Positions 51,843-60,068 are shown, counted from the first letter of the stretch. The stretch: DNA of 64,000 bases from JABSSA01 sp039984715 (GCA_039984715.1 JBDWUA010000019.1:44250-108249), one strand, 5' to 3'. The notes: a model not told the origin generated them from the letters alone. Numbers and translations: made by a program.

Positions 51843-52376
51843 TTACTTCTTCTTGCCTTCCTTGCGGAAGATATACTCGTCTTTGTAGCGGATACCTTTG
51901 CCCTTGTAGGGCTCGGGCTTACGCCAAGCGCGGATGTTTGCCGCAACTTGTCCGACGAGTTGTTGATCGATGCCCTCAACGATGATCTGCGTTTGCTTGG
52001 GCGCAGTGACCGTCACACCATCAGGTGCAACAAAGTCAACATCGTGGCTGAGGCCGAGGTTCAATCTCAGTGTGTTGCCCTGCATTTGTGCACGGTAACC
52101 AACACCTTGAATCTCGAGTTCTTTCTTGAAGCCGTTAGTGACACCCTCGACGCAGTTTTGAATCTGCGTGCGAGACATGCCCCACTGTTGACGGGCCCGC
52201 TTAGACTTGCCGCGCGGGTCAATTCTGATCAGGTTATCTTCGACCAGAATTGTAATATCGTCAGTGGCCGTGAAGCTTCGTGTGCCTTTTGGACCTTTGA
52301 CCTCAATGGTCTGTCCTGACACGCTTGCCGAAACGCCAGAGGGCATGTCGACCGGTTTCTTACCAATACGAGACAT
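51843..52376 (-). CDS. rplF: 50S ribosomal protein L6
   Basis: A 177-residue L6: MSRIGKKPVDMPSGVSASVSGQTIEVKGPKGTRSF and GVDQQLVGQVAANIRAWRKPEPYKGKGIRY-type end. AAGGAGG stands just before ATG 52376; the open frame up to 52442 is not L6 and lies in rpsH. Confidence 0.98.
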   Translation of the reverse strand: MSRIGKKPVDMPSGVSASVSGQTIEVKGPKGTRSFTATDDITILVEDNLIRIDPRGKSKRARQQWGMSRTQIQNCVEGVTNGFKKELEIQGVGYRAQMQGNTLRLNLGLSHDVDFVAPDGVTVTAPKQTQIIVEGIDQQLVGQVAANIRAWRKPEPYKGKGIRYKDEYIFRKEGKKK

Positions 52377-52386
52377 CTGCTCCTCC

Positions 52387-52776
52387 TTAGAATACGGTGC
52401 AGAGCACTTCGCCGCCAACGTTGGCTGCGCGTGCATTTGCATCCGACATTACGCCCTGAGACGTCGAAACGATGGAAACACCTAGACCCTGACGGACCTG
52501 TGGAATGTCGCCGACACCCATGTAAACACGGCGACCAGGCTTGGATACGCGTTTTAGTTCGCGGATCACAGACTGACCTTCATGATACTTGAGGCTGATT
52601 TCGATGGCCGGGTGGCCTTTGTCGGTGGATGATTCAAAACCGCGGATATAGCCTTCGTCAGCCATAACTTCGAGCACGCGTGCACGCTGCTTTGAAGCAG
52701 GCGTGATTACGGTCGATTTCCCGCGCATGGATGCGTTGCGGATACGTGTGAGCATATCGCCGATAGGATCGTTCAT
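52387..52776 (-). CDS. rpsH: 30S ribosomal protein S8
   Basis: A 129-residue S8: MNDPIGDMLTRIRNASMRGKSTV and GLGVSIVSTSQGVMSDANARAANVGGEVLCTVF. S8 binds helix 21 of 16S rRNA and in E. coli represses the spc operon translationally; a matching site in rplE mRNA was not sought successfully. Confidence 0.98.
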   Translation of the reverse strand: MNDPIGDMLTRIRNASMRGKSTVITPASKQRARVLEVMADEGYIRGFESSTDKGHPAIEISLKYHEGQSVIRELKRVSKPGRRVYMGVGDIPQVRQGLGVSIVSTSQGVMSDANARAANVGGEVLCTVF

Positions 52777-52786
52777 ATCTCTCTCC

Positions 52787-53092
52787 TTACCAGCTTGATT
52801 TGACCAGGCCCGGAATTTGGCCCATGGAGCCCAATTCGCGCAAGGCGATCCGCGAAACTTTTAGTTTGCGGTAATAGGCGTGGGGCCGGCCGGTCAGCTG
52901 GCAACGGTTGTGCAGACGGGTTGGTGACGAGTTGCGAGGCAACTTCGCCAGTTTGAGCGACGCGCGAAAGCGGTCTTCCATCGGCTTGGATTCGTCGTTG
53001 ATTATCTCTTTCAGCTCGGCACGCTGTGCAGCGTACTTTTTAACAAGCTTCTCGCGCTTCACTTCGCGCGCGATCATGGATTTCTTTGCCAT
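52787..53092 (-). CDS. rpsN: 30S ribosomal protein S14 (zinc-free type)
   Basis: A 101-residue S14 of the long, zinc-free form: MAKKSMIAREVKREKLVKKYAAQRAELKEI and LPRNSSPTRLHNRCQLTGRPHAYYRKLKVSRIALRELGSMGQIPGLVKSSW-type end with a single Cys in place of the CxxC pairs. Located between rplE and rpsH as in other proteobacteria. Confidence 0.97.
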   Translation of the reverse strand: MAKKSMIAREVKREKLVKKYAAQRAELKEIINDESKPMEDRFRASLKLAKLPRNSSPTRLHNRCQLTGRPHAYYRKLKVSRIALRELGSMGQIPGLVKSSW

Positions 53093-53112
53093 ATCTCTAG
53101 TCTCTCCCGCGC

Positions 53113-53676
53113 TTATGAATTGAAAGGCATGTTGAAAGCTTTAAGAAGCGCTTTTGCTTCTTCATCGTTTCCGGCTGTCGTTGCGATAACGACGTCCATG
53201 CCCCAAACCTCATCGACTTTGTCGAATTCGATTTCAGGGAAAACGATATGCTCTTTGATACCCATCGCATAATTGCCGTGTCCGTCAAAAGACGATCCCG
53301 GTACACCGCGGAAGTCACGGATACGAGGCATAGCAATTGTAATCAGACGATCGAGGAATTCGTACATCCGGTCGCCGCGCAAAGTCACCTTGGCACCCAT
53401 TGGCATGCCTTCGCGAACGCGGAAGCCAGCAATTGAGTTTTTCGCAATTGTGGTGAGAGCTTTTTGACCAGCAATCGTTGTCAGATCCTCAACAGCCGAG
53501 CGGGCTTTCTTGCTGTCACGGACAGCTTCAGCACCACAGCCGATGTTCAGAACAATCTTGTCCAAACGCGGGATCTGCATTTCGTTCTTGTAACCGAACT
53601 CTTCCATCATGGCCGCACGAATTGTGTTCTTAAATTCGGCCTTCAGGCGAGGTGTGTAGGTTGCCGCATCAAGCAT
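53113..53676 (-). CDS. rplE: 50S ribosomal protein L5
   Basis: A 187-residue L5: PRLDKIVLNIGCGAEAVRDSKK, GMPMGAKVTLRGDRMYEFLDRL, PRIRDFRGVPGSSFDGHGNYAMGIKEHIVFPEI. Binds 5S rRNA. Its start overlaps the rplX stop by eight bases, so the two are translationally coupled. Confidence 0.98.
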   Translation of the reverse strand: MLDAATYTPRLKAEFKNTIRAAMMEEFGYKNEMQIPRLDKIVLNIGCGAEAVRDSKKARSAVEDLTTIAGQKALTTIAKNSIAGFRVREGMPMGAKVTLRGDRMYEFLDRLITIAMPRIRDFRGVPGSSFDGHGNYAMGIKEHIVFPEIEFDKVDEVWGMDVVIATTAGNDEEAKALLKAFNMPFNS

Positions 53677-53980
53677 CGATTACGTCCCCTGTCGTTTTGG
53701 CAAAACGCACTTTCTTGTCACCTTCAAATTTGAAGCCAACGCGTGTCGCTTTTCCGTTTTTGTCGAGGAAAGCAAGATTGCTCAGATCAACCGGCATCGC
53801 TTTTGGGATGCGGCCACCTTGGCTTTCTTGACTTTGGCGTGTGGCGCGGATGGCAACATTGATGCCCTCTACCACTGCTTTACCGGATTTTGGGTCGATG
53901 GAAGTAATTGTTCCCTCTTTACCCTTGTCCTTGCCAGCAAGAAGAACGACCTTGTCGCCTTTTTTCAATTTAGCGGCCAT
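53669..53980 (-). CDS. rplX: 50S ribosomal protein L24
   Basis: A 103-residue L24: MAAKLKKGDKVVLLAGKDKGKEGTITSIDPKSGKAVVEGIN, a KOW motif that starts 50S assembly at the 23S 5' end. It lies one base after the rplN stop. Confidence 0.98.
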   Translation of the reverse strand: MAAKLKKGDKVVLLAGKDKGKEGTITSIDPKSGKAVVEGINVAIRATRQSQESQGGRIPKAMPVDLSNLAFLDKNGKATRVGFKFEGDKKVRFAKTTGDVIDA

Positions 53981-53981
53981 C

Positions 53982-54350
53982 TCAGAGCACCTCCGGCGCT
54001 AGCGAGATGATCTTCATGAAGTTCTTCGCGCGCAATTCACGAACCACTGGGCCAAAGATACGTGTACCCATGGGTTCGTTGTTGTTGTTGAGGATGACAG
54101 CAGCGTTGCGATCAAAGCGGATCGCTGTACCGTCTTCGCGGCGGACTTCCTTGGCTGTGCGTACGACGACGGCTTTGCGCACGTCACCTTTTTTTACACG
54201 ACCGCGCGGAATAGCTTCTTTGACCGACACTACGATAACGTCGCCCACAGAGGCATATTTCCGTTTGGATCCGCCCAGAACCTTGATGCACTGAACCCGG
54301 CGAGCGCCGGAGTTGTCAGCAACATCCAGATTGGTCTGCATCTGGATCAT
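53982..54350 (-). CDS. rplN: 50S ribosomal protein L14
   Basis: A 122-residue L14: MIQMQTNLDVADNSGARRVQCIKVLGG, RGRVKKGDVRKAVVVRTAKEVRREDGT and GTRIFGPVVRELRAKNFMKIISLAPEVL. Located 76 bases after rpsQ. Confidence 0.98.
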   Translation of the reverse strand: MIQMQTNLDVADNSGARRVQCIKVLGGSKRKYASVGDVIVVSVKEAIPRGRVKKGDVRKAVVVRTAKEVRREDGTAIRFDRNAAVILNNNNEPMGTRIFGPVVRELRAKNFMKIISLAPEVL

Positions 54351-54426
54351 ATGGTTTCTCCTGACCTTTGGGGGACCCTTTGGGCCGTACCCCCATGGTT
54401 TCTTTCAAACTGAAAGGATTGCCGGC

Positions 54427-54657
54427 TTACGCCTGCAACACCTCCCAGCGTTTCGTCTTAGATTTTGGTGCACATTCAATAATGCGAACCGAGTCACCCA
54501 CTTTGAAAGTGTTCTTTTCATCGTGAGCCCGGTATTTTTTGGAATTCCGGATCGTCTTCTTCAGAACCGGGTGCGTAAAGCGGCGCTCTACGGAAACGGT
54601 TACTGTTTGTGCGTTTGCGTCTGATGTCACGACGCCTGTCAGAATGCGTTTGGGCAT
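54427..54657 (-). CDS. rpsQ: 30S ribosomal protein S17
   Basis: A 76-residue S17: MPKRILTGVVTSDANAQTVTVSVERRFTHPVLKKTIRNSKKYRAHDE and an OB fold end (GDSVRIIECAPKSKTKRWEVL). Follows rpmC by 14 bases. Confidence 0.98.
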   Translation of the reverse strand: MPKRILTGVVTSDANAQTVTVSVERRFTHPVLKKTIRNSKKYRAHDEKNTFKVGDSVRIIECAPKSKTKRWEVLQA

Positions 54658-54671
54658 AGGGGTCGTTCCTC

Positions 54672-54872
54672 TTATTCAGCCGCTGCAGCAGCTTTTTGGT
54701 TTAGCACTGTTTTCACACGTGCTGCATCCCGGCGCACCTTACGCAGGCGTGCAGGGTTCTCAAGTTGGCCAGTCGCCTGCTGAAAACGCAGGTTAAAAGC
54801 TTCTTTCTTGAGAGTCGTCAGCTCCTCGCGGAGTTGATCGGGCGTTTTATCACGTAGTTCGTTTGCGCTCAT
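54672..54872 (-). CDS. rpmC: 50S ribosomal protein L29
   Basis: A 66-residue L29: MSANELRDKTPDQLREELTTLKKEAFNLRFQQATGQLENPARLRKVRRDAARVKTVL. The start at Met 54872 has GGAAAAG upstream; the frame is open eight codons further but not family-like. Normally it touches rplP; here it begins a new transcription unit because three genes are inserted between. Confidence 0.96.
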   Translation of the reverse strand: MSANELRDKTPDQLREELTTLKKEAFNLRFQQATGQLENPARLRKVRRDAARVKTVLNQKAAAAAE

Positions 54873-54951
54873 TGCGCTTTTCCTTTCAAACATCACCGGA
54901 GAGCCGCCAAAGCGTTACCCTGATTCCCGATGGAGATCATGATGAAGGGGC

Positions 54952-54980
54952 CGTATAGGCCTGAAGTCCCATCGTGACAA
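54952..54980 (-). promoter_or_regulatory. Candidate promoter of the rpmC-rpmD ribosomal segment
   Basis: On the minus strand TTGTCA (54975-54980; five of six consensus bases) and TATACG (54952-54957; four of six) are exactly 17 bases apart, about 80 bases before the rpmC ATG. It fits the need for a promoter of its own after the inserted block. Confidence 0.6.
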
Positions 54981-55132
54981 GCGATTTCCTGTATCCGGCA
55001 GCGACTTTCATTTTCACCACGCATTTTGACATCCCTAGGGGTTTTATCGAATGACGCAATCGAATTGCGAGACTGGGCCAGCATGACATCAAATTGGTCT
55101 ATGACCCTCGTCAGATTTGTCATGCTGCGTTA

Positions 55133-55762
55133 ATGAAGCCCATGCCCAGAATCAAATCGCTGTTCGCGACCCGCCTATATCATGCGTCTCTGACCGAATT
55201 TGGAACGCCGCTCTCATCGACCGAGCTGGAAGCGTCCTGCTATGCCATCGCCGAAGACGACGAAGCGGGCCAGAATTGGTGCGAAACCGAAGGGTTTCCC
55301 GGCTATACGTCCTATGCCTCTTTGACCGACCTGCCTTGGCGCTTTCCCATTTTTGCTGACTTGGTCAAAGTCTTGGACTTGCATGTTGCGGCCTTTGTCA
55401 AAGATCTTGAATTCGATCTAGATGGGCGCGAGATGAAGCTGGAAGACATCTGGATCAACATCCTTCCTGAAGGCGGCATTCACACGGCGCATATACATCC
55501 GCATTCGGTGATTTCAGGCACGACCTATGTTGCCATGCCCGAAGGCACGAGTGCGTTGAAACTGGAAGACCCGCGCCTGCAAATGATGATGGCGTCACCG
55601 GCACGGGACAAGGATGCGCGCGAAGAACTGCGCCAGTTCATTTACGCAAAACCAGCCGTCGGCGAAGTTTTGATGTGGGAAAGCTGGCTGCGCCACGAAG
55701 TCCCGATGAACATGGCCGAAGAAGAACGCATATCCGTCAGCTTCAATTACAACTGGGCATAA
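55133..55762 (+). CDS. TIGR02466-type 2-oxoglutarate/Fe(II) dioxygenase, inserted in the ribosomal cluster
   Basis: About 209 residues from Met 55133 (or Met 55142). Features of the TIGR02466 family of putative 2OG-Fe(II) oxygenases: CYAIAEDDEAGQNWCETEGFPGYTSY near 35-60, the metal-binding region EGGIHTAHIHPHSVISGTTYVAMPEG (near 125-150), a distal His in ESWLRHEVPMNM and a closing Arg in ERISVSFNYNW that would bind 2OG. It is on the strand opposite to the ribosomal genes and 56 bp ahead of the Rieske-like gene, with which it may be cotranscribed. The substrate is unknown. Hydroxylation of a ribosomal protein or of an imported metabolite are both possible. Confidence 0.8.
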   Translation: MKPMPRIKSLFATRLYHASLTEFGTPLSSTELEASCYAIAEDDEAGQNWCETEGFPGYTSYASLTDLPWRFPIFADLVKVLDLHVAAFVKDLEFDLDGREMKLEDIWINILPEGGIHTAHIHPHSVISGTTYVAMPEGTSALKLEDPRLQMMMASPARDKDAREELRQFIYAKPAVGEVLMWESWLRHEVPMNMAEEERISVSFNYNWA

Positions 55763-55818
55763 CTCCGAGCCTTCCATTTTCGATTTGAGAACAGAGTTCA
55801 ACCTGTTACGTTGAGTAC

Positions 55819-56460
55819 ATGGTCAAGGATATCGAAACGGAGCCGATTGAAAGTGAGGAGCGCCGCAGCTTCCTAAACTATGCGACAGGTGGCCTGGCCA
55901 CGGTCGCATTGGGCGCATCTGGTTTTGGATTGCTCAAAAGCTGCGCACCAAGTGCCTCTGTTGATCACAGCTCGTGGAACCGTAAATTCGATTTATCCGA
56001 ATTGGTTGCCGGTGAGCCGATGACAATCAGGTTGTCTAACGTCCCTGTCGCACTGCTGCGGTTGACAGAGGAACAAATCGAACAATCCAAGGCCGTTTCT
56101 CCCTCTGAGCTTCACGATCAAAATGCGCGAAACGACAATTTGTTTGGCCCGAACCCAGCTAGTTTTGAAAATCGGACAATTGACGTCGATGGCCCCGTTC
56201 TTGTTATGAAAAGGGTTTGCCCACGACGTGGCTGTGTAACTGTGTATGGTGTCGGAGATTATCGCGGATGGTTCTGCCCGTGCTATGGTACACATTTCGA
56301 CGTGTTGGGGCGCGTTCACAAAGGGCTACCCACGAAAAATATGCAGATACCACGAGTTTCCCTGACTACACCTACTGTGTTGGAGTTCCCCAGTGGACCC
56401 AAGCCGATAGGCGACAAATCACTGGACAGGCTGATTTATGGTGAAACCAACAAAGGTTGA
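55819..56460 (+). CDS. Rieske-like protein related to cytochrome bc1 PetA that lacks both cluster histidines
   Basis: A 213-residue protein with the architecture of the ubiquinol-cytochrome c reductase iron-sulfur subunit. It has a twin-arginine anchor (EERRSFLNYATGGLATVALGA, Arg15-Arg16), a hinge, then the basal domain with RLTEEQIEQSKAVSPSELHDQNARND, which matches the PetA segment RRTEEDI...ARN. The cluster boxes read VCPRRGC (Cys134, Arg136, Cys139) and CPCYGTHFD (Cys153, Cys155, Tyr156). Canonical boxes are CTHLGC and CPCHGSHYD, in which both His bind iron. Here Arg and Tyr stand in their place while all four Cys stay. A normal Rieske cluster cannot form; a four-Cys [2Fe-2S] centre or a cluster-free structural role are possible. 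Exported and membrane-anchored by Tat. Confidence 0.85.
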   Translation: MVKDIETEPIESEERRSFLNYATGGLATVALGASGFGLLKSCAPSASVDHSSWNRKFDLSELVAGEPMTIRLSNVPVALLRLTEEQIEQSKAVSPSELHDQNARNDNLFGPNPASFENRTIDVDGPVLVMKRVCPRRGCVTVYGVGDYRGWFCPCYGTHFDVLGRVHKGLPTKNMQIPRVSLTTPTVLEFPSGPKPIGDKSLDRLIYGETNKG

Positions 56461-56674
56461 TCTGGTTGTGTCTTCACGACTGGCACAATTCATGCACTGG
56501 CTTTGCGATTCAATGAAACAACCCCACCGCTGAAGCGACGAGGCCTTTCAATTTTTGTTGCGCTAGGATTGCGAAGAAGCGCGAAGTTACCCCCGTCTGA
56601 CATCACCAGGCTTCACGAACGACAACGCGTGCCTAGATCGAAAAACTCGCCGCCGTAACACACAAGCCGTTCCT

Positions 56675-57148
56675 TTACCGTTTGATTTGCTTGTATAGAA
56701 GATTGCCGTTTTCATCGCCGAATGTGTATTCAAACGAATTCTGACTGCCCATCGCCTCAACTTCCACGGCAAAAGAACTTGTCACGACAATACTCTGATT
56801 AGGACCACCCTGACAATTCATCGTGTAACGCGTGTACTTGCGGCCGATCCACGTACCGGTTTCCCCGGTTGGCTGGATTTGCGAAACAGGTCCGGCACAA
56901 TGTTCCCGAACAAATCCCATCACTTGTCCCAGTGAGAACCCGTTATCTACGTTAAGTATTTTCACCTCAGGCCGCTTCGAATAGACCGAGAAAGTCGTAA
57001 ATTTTAATTCACTTGGAACGGGTGCTGGCTCATTCGCAGTTGCAGGAGGCGTCTCAGTTGCTTGAACAGCTGGGGAAGACGTCGGAAGATCCCCGCACGC
57101 ACTTAATGCTACCATCAGCACGCATCCAATAGTGAGGTTGGTTTTCAT
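56675..57148 (-). CDS. Hypothetical lipoprotein
   Basis: A 157-residue protein with the lipobox LSAC (Cys18) after MKTNLTIGCVLMVALSAC. A Pro/Thr/Ala-rich linker (about 22-48) is followed by a beta-type domain with two further Cys (HCAGPV and MNCQGG), perhaps disulfide-bonded. Start at 57148 has AAGGA upstream. No family is recognised. It lies alone between rplP's terminator and the convergent Rieske-like gene. The 214 bp between them has no gene. Confidence 0.75.
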   Translation of the reverse strand: MKTNLTIGCVLMVALSACGDLPTSSPAVQATETPPATANEPAPVPSELKFTTFSVYSKRPEVKILNVDNGFSLGQVMGFVREHCAGPVSQIQPTGETGTWIGRKYTRYTMNCQGGPNQSIVVTSSFAVEVEAMGSQNSFEYTFGDENGNLLYKQIKR

Positions 57149-57212
57149 TTGTTGGTCCTTAACTTCCAAAATTCGACGACCAATATTCACAACCTGACCG
57201 AGAGAGCAAACG

Positions 57213-57245
57213 AAAAACCCCGCCGCTCACGCGACGGGGTTTTTC
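57213..57245 (-). terminator. Intrinsic terminator after rplP
   Basis: AAAAACCCCG, then CGC-TCAC-GCG and CGGGGTTTTT pair with one C/A mismatch to give a long stem flanked by A- and T-runs. It lies 54 bases after the rplP stop on the minus strand and ends the rplB-rplP segment. Confidence 0.85.
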
Positions 57246-57298
57246 AATTCTTGGTCCGTTCGAATTGCAACGTAGGGCGGGGTTAACCCCGCCTTACA

Positions 57299-57712
57299 TC
57301 ACCAGTCTTCGCGAACGACGACGCGTGTCTTGATCGGCAACTTCATCGCGGCAAGGCGCAGGGCCTCACGTGCGATGTCGTCATTGACGCCGTCGATCTC
57401 AAACATCACGCGACCGGGTTTCACTTTGCAGACCCACCGGTCAACAGAACCCTTACCTTTACCCATCCGAACTTCGATAGGCTTGGCTGTCACTGGTGTG
57501 TCTGGGAAAATACGGATCCAGACGCGTCCTTGACGTTTCATGTGACGTGTCATTGCACGACGTGCGGCTTCGATCTGGCGTGCTGTAACCCGTTCAGGCT
57601 GCAACGCTTTAAGACCATATGTTCCGAAGTTTAGATCGGATCCGCCCTTTGCGAGGCCCTTGATAGAGCCTTTGTGCATTTTGCGGAATTTAGTACGCTT
57701 TGGTTGAAGCAT
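57299..57712 (-). CDS. rplP: 50S ribosomal protein L16
   Basis: A 137-residue L16: MLQPKRTKFRKMHKGSIKGLAKGG, GLKALQPERVTARQIEAARRAMTRHMKRQGRVWIRIFPDTPVTAKP and MGKGKGSVDRWVCKVKPGRVMFEI. Sits by the A-site tRNA. Its Arg81-equivalent in E. coli is hydroxylated by an oxygenase; compare the dioxygenase gene nearby. Confidence 0.98.
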   Translation of the reverse strand: MLQPKRTKFRKMHKGSIKGLAKGGSDLNFGTYGLKALQPERVTARQIEAARRAMTRHMKRQGRVWIRIFPDTPVTAKPIEVRMGKGKGSVDRWVCKVKPGRVMFEIDGVNDDIAREALRLAAMKLPIKTRVVVREDW

Positions 57713-57724
57713 CTTTTCTTCTCC

Positions 57725-58441
57725 TTAGCGGTCGCGGCGGCCGCCACCAGCGCCACGCGGCGCGGGGCCGTCCTGGAGCTCTTGGGCTTTGCGATCACGT
57801 GCAGCAGGATCATGTTCCATGATCTCGCCTTTGAAGATCCAGACTTTGATCCCAATGATGCCATACGGCGTCTTGGCTTCTGAATGCGCATAGTCGATGT
57901 CTGCACGAAGTGTGTGCAACGGAACGCGACCTTCACGGTACCATTCGGTCCGCGCGATTTCCGCGCCGCCCAAACGACCCGCAACATTCACACGAATACC
58001 AAGGGCACCCATGCGCATTGCGTTCTGAACAGCACGCTTCATTGCGCGGCGGAATGAAACACGACGCTCAAGTTGTTGCGAAATGCTTTCGCCAACCAAT
58101 TGCGCATCAAGTTCAGGCTTGCGAACTTCGACGATGTTCAAATGCAATTCGCTGTCAGTCATACTGGCAAGCTTGCGACGCAGAACTTCGATGTCTGCAC
58201 CTTTCTTACCAATAATCACACCTGGGCGCGCTGTGTGGATCGTGACGCGGCACTTTTTGTGCGGACGTTCGATGATCACACGGGCGACACCCGCTTGCTT
58301 GCATTCGACTTTGATGAAGTCGCGGATTTTGAGGTCTTCTAGAAGAAGATCGCCATAATCCTTAGTATCGGCATACCAGCGGCTGTCCCAGGTCCGGTTG
58401 ACCTGCAGGCGCATTCCGATCGGGTTTACTTTTTGTCCCAT
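57725..58441 (-). CDS. rpsC: 30S ribosomal protein S3
   Basis: A 238-residue S3: MGQKVNPIGMRLQVNRTWDSRWYA, the KH domain VTIHTARPGVIIGKKGADIEVLRRKL, and a Gly/Arg-rich tail GPAPRGAGGGRRDR. It overlaps rplV by one base. Confidence 0.98.
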   Translation of the reverse strand: MGQKVNPIGMRLQVNRTWDSRWYADTKDYGDLLLEDLKIRDFIKVECKQAGVARVIIERPHKKCRVTIHTARPGVIIGKKGADIEVLRRKLASMTDSELHLNIVEVRKPELDAQLVGESISQQLERRVSFRRAMKRAVQNAMRMGALGIRVNVAGRLGGAEIARTEWYREGRVPLHTLRADIDYAHSEAKTPYGIIGIKVWIFKGEIMEHDPAARDRKAQELQDGPAPRGAGGGRRDR

Positions 58442-58821
58442 CAGGCTTGCTCCTCAACTTGACGCACCTTGATCGTGATTTCCGCAAATGGCTTTAGAAT
58501 TTTGCCAAAACGGCCACGTGCGCGCGGACGTCCGCGCTTCATGGTGAGGTTCTTACCAACCCAGGCTTCCGCCACGATCAGTTCGTCCACATCAAGTCCA
58601 TGGTTGTTTTCTGCGTTCGCAATTGCAGACTGCAGGCACTTCTTAACGTCCTGCGCGATCCGCTTTTTAGAAAATGTCAGGTCCGTAAGGGCCTTGTCCA
58701 CTTTCTTGCCACGGATCATTTGTGCGACCAGATTAAGTTTCTGAGGCGAGGTGCGCAGCATTCGCGCTTTTGCCATCGCTTCATTCTCCGCCACGCGGCG
58801 GGGATTCTTATCCTTGCTCAT
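58441..58821 (-). CDS. rplV: 50S ribosomal protein L22
   Basis: A 126-residue L22: ARMLRTSPQKLNLVAQMIRGKKVDKALTDLTFSKKRIAQDVKK and the exit-tunnel hairpin AEAWVGKNLTMKRGRPRARGRFGKILKP. Overlaps rpsS by four bases. Confidence 0.98.
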   Translation of the reverse strand: MSKDKNPRRVAENEAMAKARMLRTSPQKLNLVAQMIRGKKVDKALTDLTFSKKRIAQDVKKCLQSAIANAENNHGLDVDELIVAEAWVGKNLTMKRGRPRARGRFGKILKPFAEITIKVRQVEEQA

Positions 58822-59096
58822 TTGCGCTTCGCCTTCTTATCAGCCGCGTGACCGTAATAGGTCCGCGTGGGCGAATATTCCCCGAACTTCTGACCGATCA
58901 TATCTTCGGAGACGTTCACAGGAATATGCTTCTGGCCGTTGTAAACGCCAAACGTCAAACCCACAAATTGGGGCAGGATCGTCGAGCGACGCGACCAGAT
59001 TTTGATGACTTCGTTGCGGCCGGATTCGCGAACAGCTTCTGCCTTTTTCAGGACATAGCTGTCGACGAATGGACCTTTCCATACAGAACGCGACAT
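58818..59096 (-). CDS. rpsS: 30S ribosomal protein S19
   Basis: A 92-residue S19: MSRSVWKGPFVDSYVLKKAEAVRES, IKIWSRRSTILPQFVGLTFGVYNGQKHIPVNVSEDMIGQKFGEYSPTRTYYGH. Contacts S13 and the A-site tRNA. Three bases after rplB. Confidence 0.98.
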   Translation of the reverse strand: MSRSVWKGPFVDSYVLKKAEAVRESGRNEVIKIWSRRSTILPQFVGLTFGVYNGQKHIPVNVSEDMIGQKFGEYSPTRTYYGHAADKKAKRK

Positions 59097-59099
59097 AGT

Positions 59100-59942
59100 T
59101 TAGCGTCCTTTCTTCTTGGCATGACGCGAACGAATGATGAGCTTCGAAGACGCCTTGTTCTTGTTGCGGGTTTTTGCACCCTTTGTGGGCTTACCCCAAG
59201 GTGTGACCGGATGACGGCCGCCCGAGGTCCGACCTTCACCACCGCCGTGCGGGTGATCGATCGGGTTCATGACCACACCACGCACAGATGGGCGTTTGCC
59301 CTTGTGACGCATGCGGCCCGCTTTACCCATGTTCTGGTTCGAATTGTCCGGGTTTGAAACCGCGCCAACCGTTGCCATGCATTCCTGACGCACCATGCGC
59401 AATTCACCTGACGACAGGCGGATCTGAGCATAGCCACCGTCACGTCCAACAAACTGAGCGTATGTACCAGCAGCACGAGCAATCTGCCCACCTTTGCCGG
59501 GTTTCAGTTCGATGTTGTGAATGATGGTACCGATAGGCATGCCGCTGAACGGCATTGCGTTACCCGGCTTTATGTCCGCTTTCGCACTGGCGATAACCTG
59601 ATCACCAACAGCCAAACGCTGAGGGGCCAGAATATACGCTTGTTCACCGTCCGAGTATTTCACAAGGGCAATGAACGCAGTCCGGTTGGGGTCATATTCG
59701 ATGCGTTCGACCGTGGCCGCCACATCCATTTTATTCCGTTTGAAATCGACGATACGATACAGACGCTTGGCGCCACCGCCGCGGCGGCGTGATGTAATCC
59801 GTCCGGTGTTGTTCCGTCCACCCGATTTGGTCAAACCCTCAGTGAGGGCCTTGACCGGGCGGCCTTTCCAAAGCTCCGAACGGTCGATCAGTACCAGCCC
59901 GCGCTGGCCCGGCGTCGTCGGCTTATACGACTTGAGTGCCAT
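59100..59942 (-). CDS. rplB: 50S ribosomal protein L2
   Basis: A 280-residue L2: MALKSYKPTTPGQRGLVLIDRSELWKG and the peptidyl-transferase-near segment GVVMNPIDHPHGGGEGRTSGGRHPVTPWGKPTKGAKTR, with the conserved His in PHGGGEG. It begins a segment cut off from rplW by an 1.86-kb insert. The 126 bp between the hairpin at 60069 and this start must hold its promoter; a TATAAC is present (near 59992-59997) but without a good -35. Confidence 0.97.
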   Translation of the reverse strand: MALKSYKPTTPGQRGLVLIDRSELWKGRPVKALTEGLTKSGGRNNTGRITSRRRGGGAKRLYRIVDFKRNKMDVAATVERIEYDPNRTAFIALVKYSDGEQAYILAPQRLAVGDQVIASAKADIKPGNAMPFSGMPIGTIIHNIELKPGKGGQIARAAGTYAQFVGRDGGYAQIRLSSGELRMVRQECMATVGAVSNPDNSNQNMGKAGRMRHKGKRPSVRGVVMNPIDHPHGGGEGRTSGGRHPVTPWGKPTKGAKTRNKNKASSKLIIRSRHAKKKGR

Positions 59943-60068
59943 GTTAACTGTCTTCCGTTTGCTATGTACGTCAGGTTGCCCCGACGTTTGTGGTTATAGG
60001 GCCCCGTAGGTCCCAAAATCAGTCTGTTGCGAAAGGCAAAATCGCGCCGGACAACAAACAACAACAAA

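Noticed and set aside
54893..55123. 76-codon minus-strand frame ahead of rpmC
   Set aside because: It lies over the candidate rpmC promoter, has no SD and no recognisable composition; treated as leader sequence.
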